In this document: piece after piece, positions 58,274 through 64,000 of the stretch
How the letters are laid out: each line of letters opens with the position of its first letter
Position numbering within the stretch: the stretch's first letter is position 1
Assembly (NCBI GenBank): GCA_003971905.1
Contig: RSEE01000158.1
Location: 1-64,000, forward strand
Direction of reading: 5' to 3'
Length of the DNA stretch: 64,000 bases
From: Moniliella sp. 'wahieum'
Lineage: Eukaryota > Basidiomycota > Moniliellomycetes > Moniliellales > Moniliellaceae
Notes under the pieces: model-generated
What the model was told of the DNA's origin: nothing
The model's database searches: none
The model's input: only the letters and a program-made list of their open reading frames with translations
Position numbers and translations under genes: made by a program

Positions 58274-59024
58274 ATGGCCGGCGCGATCATCAACTCGGTC
58301 GGCGGAGCGCTGGTGCTCATCTCTACTGCTACTGCCTTTCTGCTGGGTACACTCGCGGTCCACTGGACTGCGGACCATCTGGTGCTGTGGCAGCGGCCCC
58401 TGACTGCTGAGCATCTTGCTGCCGCGCACGCGTACTATGCTCGCACCTTCCCCGCGACACCTTGCCTACTGGTGGCGCGGGCGATGTGCATGCCTGGGCG
58501 CAGCGCGGCATTGCCTTGGCTGGCATCATTGGTGCCGGTGGTGCTGGTATCAAGGTCTTTGCTGGTGGCGAAGACAATTGGCTGTTTGACGGCGCGACCC
58601 TCGTACGTACGAAGCGCCTTGTCCTCCTTCTCTTCTCTCCCTCTTTTGGTGCTCGATCCGACCCGCTGACGTGCGCCTCGCCTCCCAGTTTTGCTCGGCG
58701 CTGTGGGCCTCATCACTCTGAACAGCGTGATTCCCATCCTACGTGCTCTGCCTCCTTTCCCATCCCGGCCACCCCAGGGTCAGAGTTCAAACTGAACCAG
58801 CAGCTCCAAGACCTGGCGTCGATCAACGTGACCATCGCCGCGGCCTTGGTGGGGGTGTTGCTACTGCGTGCGGGCAATACTATGCGACGCGCTCGCAGTC
58901 CAAGGAGGACGAGGCGTTGTTGGAAAAGAAAGTGAACAAAGCACGCAAGATTGTAGCTAGCGCCAATGCTGCGCCTGCCCAGAGCGCCGCGGCAAGCTCT
59001 ACCCCGGTCAAGTCGTCCAGTTAG
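58274..59024 (+). CDS. SHR3: Shr3-family ER chaperone for amino-acid permeases
   Basis: ER membrane packaging chaperone needed for folding and export of amino-acid permeases. ATG 58274 begins a hydrophobic helix (SVGGALVLISTATAFLLGTL), then HWTADHLVLWQRPLTAEHL and YYARTF, the Shr3 loop. GIALAGIIGAGGAGIKVFAG and NWLFDGATL follow, then an intron (gtacgtacg to ctcccag, about 58605-58688). VGLITLNSVIPI and NVTIAAALVGVLLLRAG complete four membrane helices. The tail is Lys/Ala/Ser-rich (KKVNKARKIVASANA) and ends at TAG 59022. One frame break is near 58464 and another near 58870. Length (about 210 residues) suits the family. Named by pattern and not by search. Confidence 0.78.
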
Positions 59025-59077
59025 ACTACACACTGGTCAAAACGTGACTTGGACATCCGCTGTCGTTCCATCTTAAG

Positions 59078-59097
59078 CCCCCCCCCCCCCCCCCCCC
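59078..59097. repeat. Poly-C tract (20 C)
   Basis: Uninterrupted run of about 20 C between the convergent SHR3 and histone H1 3' ends. The exact length is unreliable in error-prone data. Confidence 0.85.
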
Positions 59098-59483
59098 TGT
59101 GCATCTTCTTTGCAATAGGAACTACCAGTTATGGGCATCAATGTCAAAGAATGAAAAGGGGGTGAGATGATAGTGGCCTATGACTACGAGAGTGTACCAA
59201 AAGCGGCCTAGAATACAGGTCAACCGCGGAATGCACGCCACCCCTGGGAGAGGTTACCCTCGGAGAGATCAATATGCGTGCTACCCAATCTGACGAACGT
59301 TGAACCATCAGAAAAATCGGTTGGAGTGCAAGTAGCATACTGGGGGAAGGAAGAGGAGATACAGGAGAATCAAGGGAAGGGCATAGAACACTCGTAGCTG
59401 TTTGTTCCACATAGCTGAGTGGCATGTGCCGATGACGAGAAGGATACGTAGGACTATTTGCCTGATTACTTGACCTCGCTCAC

Positions 59484-60338
59484 TTACTTCTTGGATGCAG
59501 CCTTCTTGGGCGCAGGTTTCTTGGGCGCCGCCTTCTTGACTGGCTCGGTCTTCTTAGCAACAGACTTCTTGGGCGGCGCGTCCTTAGGCTTTGGCTCAGC
59601 GGGCTTCTTAGTGGGCTTAGGCTTGGCACCAGGTGCGAGCTTCACCTTACCCGAAGGGCCCTTGGGTAGCACAAACACCCTTCGTTTCCCCAAAGTGATC
59701 GCGCGGGCCAAACGCGAAGCAAACACCGTATCAGAAACGGCGGCAGTGTGGGAGTAATTGGCAAGGATCCACTTCTTGAGGATCGGACGCGAGAGGCCCA
59801 AGCGGCTCTCCTCGGGTGGGCAAGGATCGCAGCTTTGATCATCTGATCATCGAGTAGGGGCGGACAGAGACCATTTGGGGGCAGGCCAAGGCGAAAGAAA
59901 AAGGGAGCAATGGGCAGGGAGTGTAACAAAGGAGAGAGAGGGAAGTTGGGTCAGGAAACCATCCAAAACAGGCACACAGAGTACTCGGCGCAAGCTGCAT
60001 CCAAGAGCCAAATCACAGCCTCTTGGTCCGTGCCCCCGGCCTCCGCCCTGATGGCAGCGCATTCGCTAAATAACGCTTGCGCCGTGCCAGCTGCCGACGT
60101 TGGGGCGCTTGGGCGGGCAGCAGAGGCAGCACCGACATAACGACGGCGGTATGCATGCCCCGCAGCTTCACCAGCACTCCCCTAGCAGGATACAAGGCAC
60201 ACCAAGGGAGGAGAGCGACGTTGGACGGGAGCGGGCTCTGGCGGGAGTTGGGGCTGACGTGGCGGAGGGGACTTACCTCGTAACTGGGTCCGGCGGGCTT
60301 CTTGGGCGCGGCTTGGCGTCTTTGGTTGCAGCAGCCAT
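59484..60338 (-). CDS. Linker histone H1
   Basis: Binds linker DNA and compacts chromatin. Exon 1 (60277-60338) starts MAAATKDAK; one base is lost after that, so the rest is read in a shifted frame up to a PSYE motif. A 434-nt intron follows (GTAAGT donor at 60276, CAG acceptor at 59843). Exon 2 begins MIKAAILAHP, continuing after a frame break as LSRPILKKWILANYSHTA, FASRLARAITLGKRRV and PKGPSGKVKL, the winged-helix globular domain. The C-terminal tail is a Lys/Pro/Ala-rich chain with repeats (KKAAPKKPAPKKAASKK) ending at TAA 59484. Single globular domain, about 135 residues. Confidence 0.9.
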
Positions 60339-60468
60339 GTTGAGCAAGGTGGGACTGTGGAGGATGGGGCGGATGGGAGAGAAGCGCGGGCCAAGGCGAG
60401 AAACAAAGGGCGAGTGGGAGCGGGGGGTGGTGGGAGCGGGCTCGACCGCTGCTGTGCCGCTCGACGGG

Positions 60469-60474
60469 TTTATA
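60469..60474 (-). promoter_or_regulatory. Candidate TATA box of histone H1
   Basis: TATAAA on the minus strand, about 130 nt upstream of the H1 start codon, in GC-rich surroundings. Confidence 0.55.
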
Positions 60475-61776
60475 AGTCGCGCTCGACCCGCGGCACGTAG
60501 CACGCCCCCGGGCCACACTAGCCCAGTGCTCTGGATTGCAACACTGCCGAGGTAATAGCCGTGCGCATGATGCTGCGCGAGCGCCCAAAGAGGAGGCAGC
60601 CCCACGGGGGCACTTTCCAGCACGGATCTTGGCCCGCACGTCTCCATCGCGTGGTCTCTGTTCTCCCCCTCTGCCTTCATGTGGGCGCCAATCGGCTATA
60701 CTGCACTCGGACCAGAGGAAAGCCCCCTCATGAGGAACATGGTGAGAGTGCGTTCAAGTCACAGTTCATATCCCGCGGTTGGTGTCCGAGTTTCGGGGGG
60801 AGAAGTTCGTTTGTTCATGGGTCACTGGCTATAGTACTAGTATCCCGCTGACGAGGAGGACACGGGGAATGCATAGGATGTGTGGATGTGTAGGATGGAC
60901 CGGCTCATCTGACACGGCAATGGGGTATATAGTGGATCATCCTCTGCTTCATCTGTACCTCTAGCTTCAATCCCTTCTTCAAACCGACGCTGCTCTGTCT
61001 GCGAACCCGTCGTCTGTTATATATGTCCGGCTGAAAAGCAAGGCGGTCGACATGACAGACGGGATGAGGAAGCCAGAGAAAGTTCTGAACTGTGGAGAGA
61101 GAGGGCACAAGAGCCCGTATTATCCTAAACCATGATTCCCCCGATCCCTTCTACCATCCTGCCCGTCCGGTCCGCCGCGTCTGCCGTGCCATCAGCGCCC
61201 ACGCTGTCTATAGTAACCGCCCACTGTAAGGAAAGAATGGGGACGCAATTCCACCATCGGTGCGCTGTCGGGGACTGTGGGGGGCACGATGGCACTGCAC
61301 CCAGTAATGGCCGGGGCATGACACCTTCTCTGGCCTCGAGCAGTTGTCCAGTGCACTGTCCATACCACTCCCCCTTCTCACTTTTTGCTAGGCGAAGGGG
61401 CAGAGCAACGCAGATCGGTAAGATACAATATTGTTATTTTGGCACAAGGGATGGATACAAAGGGCTTTGAAGTTCTTCCTTGACCTGCACATGCGCGTTC
61501 CTCTCATCTACCACTACGCCCTCAGCGCCCATGCCGCTCTGCGAGCTGCGCTTCTTCTCCTTATTACATGGAATGACAAGAGGCGGCTGCTTGGTTGTTC
61601 CCCGCCGTGGCGCTGTGAGACCGAGTGGCAGATGTATGAGCCGCACCCCTCTTCAAGAAACCTGGTCACGCACGTCATGGTCATGAACCGGACCACGAAC
61701 GGATCCAACGCGCTCTCTATTCTTTTCCCCGTCGACCCGCGGGGCTCCGTGGCTCCAGAAAGGCATGCGTGGTGCA
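60475..61776. other. Intergenic region between histone H1 and Zn2Cys6 factor 2
   Basis: No gene supported. At 61056-61135 a plus-strand frame reads VLNCGERGHKS followed by PYYPKP, which resembles a decayed CCHC knuckle of a retroelement gag with its last cysteine lost. The rest has only unsupported short frames. Confidence 0.4.
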
Positions 61777-64000
61777 TTAGGATGTAGGGGGTTGGGAAAA
61801 TCCAAGCGGAGCCATCGCATCGCTCCATCCCAGCAGACTCGAATCTACATTGGCGTTCCCTTCGAATCCCGTGTTCAAGAGCGAGCCCGTGTCCAGGCCA
61901 AACAGATCGGCCTGTTGAAAGGAGGCAAACCAGGGCTGATCCATGATCAGCGATGCGTCTGAAGCCAAGGAGCTTTGGGGCGCGGGATGTGTCCCAACGG
62001 TGGCGGGGCCGGGGAGCGGGGGCAGAGCCGAAGCGTGTCGAGCCACCGTTGGCGCAGGCGCAAGCGCGGCGGACGCCGTTGCGGAAGAAGTTGTGGGTGG
62101 AAGAGGGGGATGAAAATCCCGCGACTGATCTGGCAAGCAAGGGTCACAGGGCAGGATGTGGGGGGGGGAGCAGCAGCAGCAGGGGTCCGCGCGGCCTCCG
62201 AGGGCTGCGCTGGCATGCCACGCTGTGCTTCTGGAGCGGCCAATAGACTGGTGAGTACTTGGTTTGGGACTTGCCACATGGGACCGGCGAGCAGGAGCAA
62301 GTGGCGCAATTCGATCAGGTCGTTTAGGATCTCGTCCTGCTTATCGGCCAAAAGGATGGGACCTGTGTCGTAGCGTTGGATCATGAAAAGGTGATGTTGA
62401 AGTAGCAGGGCAGCCAGTGCAGAGAGGCGGCCCAGCCATCCGCCCGAAGCAAGATGGAGACGATGAATGTAGAGGTCCTCGGGCTCTTCGCCGGTCTCCT
62501 TGGCCAACTGCACAGCCTGCGCGATGGGACGGAAACCCTCAGCCTCGTTCCAGATGAGCATCAGCTTCACCAGCTCGAAGGCAGCTTGGGCGGCTGCGTC
62601 GCGAGACCGGCCAAACCGTTGGGGCTCGAGCCAGCCTGGGACATAGTACCGCAGATGCAACGCGCGAAGAACAAAGAAGCGTGCCCCATGGATCGCCATC
62701 CCAATCTGCATCCGCTCCAAGCTGCTGTGGATGGGGTTGAGCACGTGCGGGGGCACTCGGTCCCAGACCGAATTAAAGTGGGCGTGGAGTTCTTGGATCA
62801 AAGCGTAGGCGTCTTCCTCTGGCATCTTATCCGTCTCGAGCACACGATGTATAATGTAGCTCACTTCCCATTGGAACTTGACGTACAGAGGCCATCGGCC
62901 ATCTTCATGGATCTCCCAAGAGCTGTCCGAGTAGAGAAAGGAAGGGGTAGGTGGATTGCGAGTGATCGCCATGGTTGCCCGGCGCGATGTAAACACAGTG
63001 AGGGATTCGAGCAGTATGTCAGCGTCCACAAGCGGTACCGGTCGTATCGTTCCTCCTCTGACGCACTCGGGGGAGGGTCCTGGTCCAGTCCAAACGCCAG
63101 GCATCGCGCCACGCACATTGCGATCATGCTGTCGCCAAAGTGGGGCGGGCGCACCCGAATGCTCAACCGAGAGAGCATCAGTTCCACACGGATTGTCTCC
63201 AGAGTGGGGTGGACCAGAGCGCTGCCGGCCACGAGAGCTGCCATGGAGAGGTCGGCCATAACGGTAATGGGATTGCCATATACGCGCAGCAGGGGCCGGT
63301 ACAGGTCTAGGTTGCTCGGCCGAGGCACGAGGAAGGAGATGGCGACCAGGACGAGAGTAAGAGCAAGGAAGATGAGCTGTTCACGCGCCTTGGCGGGGGA
63401 GAGCGGCCGATAATTTGGCATAAAGAGCCCTGTCTGGACTTCCCGTGCCCATTGGGCCCGAAGCGATGACTGTCCACAAAGAACCGGGCGAGGAAACTGT
63501 GTTCCAGGGCGACTCGGCACATGGCCTCGACCACCGCTGGCTCCGGCATGGCCTGGACGATCATACCCAACACTGTCTCCATTGCGGGCACACCTTGCTC
63601 GTTCCACCCTTGCCGCATCAGCTCCAGAGGATGCTCGCCGCGCGGGGGCGGGAACGTGTCCCCGGCTGCTGCGGGCAAGGGGGGAAGGGGTGGGTATCGG
63701 GGATAGGAAGATCGCTAATGTCCACCTCTAGTTTCTGGGCGAGGAGAGCGGCGAGGTGGTCGACCTGATCCAGCCGCTTGACCAGCTCGCTTGCAGCGGC
63801 GGTCGCGGGAGCCGGACGAGGTGGTTTGGCGCCGGGGGGCCACTTGCACAGGTGGACCTCGTTGCGGTCCACACACGCCCCACAGGGGAAGGTGCGGTCA
63901 CACTTGAGCTTGCGGCTGGGAGAGCGTCAGTGAGGAGGAGGGACAGGACAGGAGACAGGAGGCAGCGGGCAGGAAGGGATGCGTACCGCCGGCAGTTCTC
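61777..64000 (-). CDS. Zn(II)2Cys6 fungal transcription factor 2 (N terminus beyond the window)
   Basis: Nuclear regulator. The zinc cluster is split by a 71-nt intron (donor 63986, acceptor 63916): NCRR before it and RKLKCDRTFPCGACVDRNEV after it, the usual intron position in many fungal Zn clusters. A coiled-coil-like dimerisation stretch follows (ELVKRLDQVDHLAALLAQKL). The fungal_trans domain is recognisable: EAMCRVALEHSFLARFF, then VHPTLETIRVELMLSRLSIR, ARCLAFGLDQDPPP, DRYRLWTLTY and FQWEVSYIIHRVLETD. The C terminus is Pro/Ala-rich, then an acidic aromatic tail (MDQPWFASFQQADLFGLD) that could be an activation domain, ending TAA 61777. Two or more frame breaks. At least one exon is missing at the right edge. 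Confidence 0.9.

Overview
The window is a GC-rich chromosome end from a fungus. Fungal identity rests on two Zn(II)2Cys6 transcription factors, a Shr3-type ER permease chaperone, pyruvate decarboxylase, a chromodomain Ty3 retrotransposon relic and short GT-AG introns (57, 71 and 94 nt where both ends could be placed). A 5S rRNA gene lies in the spacer just after 28S, on the same strand. This arrangement is common in Basidiomycota, so a basidiomycete is my best guess; I cannot name the species.

Left arm, 1-11.4 kb. Eleven bases of CCCTAA telomere repeat abut a 5'-truncated non-LTR retrotransposon. It is followed head-to-tail by two further copies of the same element (unit about 4.24 kb). The element encodes one long protein with two N-terminal CCHC zinc knuckles, a reverse transcriptase (YLDD box) and a C-terminal CCHC finger with a restriction-like endonuclease motif. 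Between copies sits the same ~245 bp piece of 28S rRNA, and after the last copy the 28S sequence runs on. This is the pattern expected of a 28S-targeting element that makes a very long target-site duplication.

11.4-13.1 kb holds the 28S 3' end, spacer and a complete 5S gene. 13.1-30.7 kb is a graveyard: diverged relatives of the element lie beside a different 28S fragment (the classical R1-site region) and are interrupted by a second, unidentified repeat present three times. These units also recur about every 4.3 kb.

30.8-64 kb is ordinary single-copy gene space: pyruvate decarboxylase, eS24, VMA21, a WDR5/Swd3-like WD40 protein, ALG10, a 94-aa unknown, a Mis14/Nsl1-like kinetochore protein, NADP-isocitrate dehydrogenase, a flavin amine oxidase, an unknown gene, a Ty3 chromovirus relic, a Zn2Cys6 factor, SHR3, histone H1 and a second Zn2Cys6 factor cut by the window end.

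Caution: nearly every conserved gene here carries one or more single-base frame breaks, often in homopolymers. Copies of the retroelement differ from each other in the same way. The likely cause is indel error in a long-read assembly, so I annotate these genes as functional CDS spans rather than pseudogenes.
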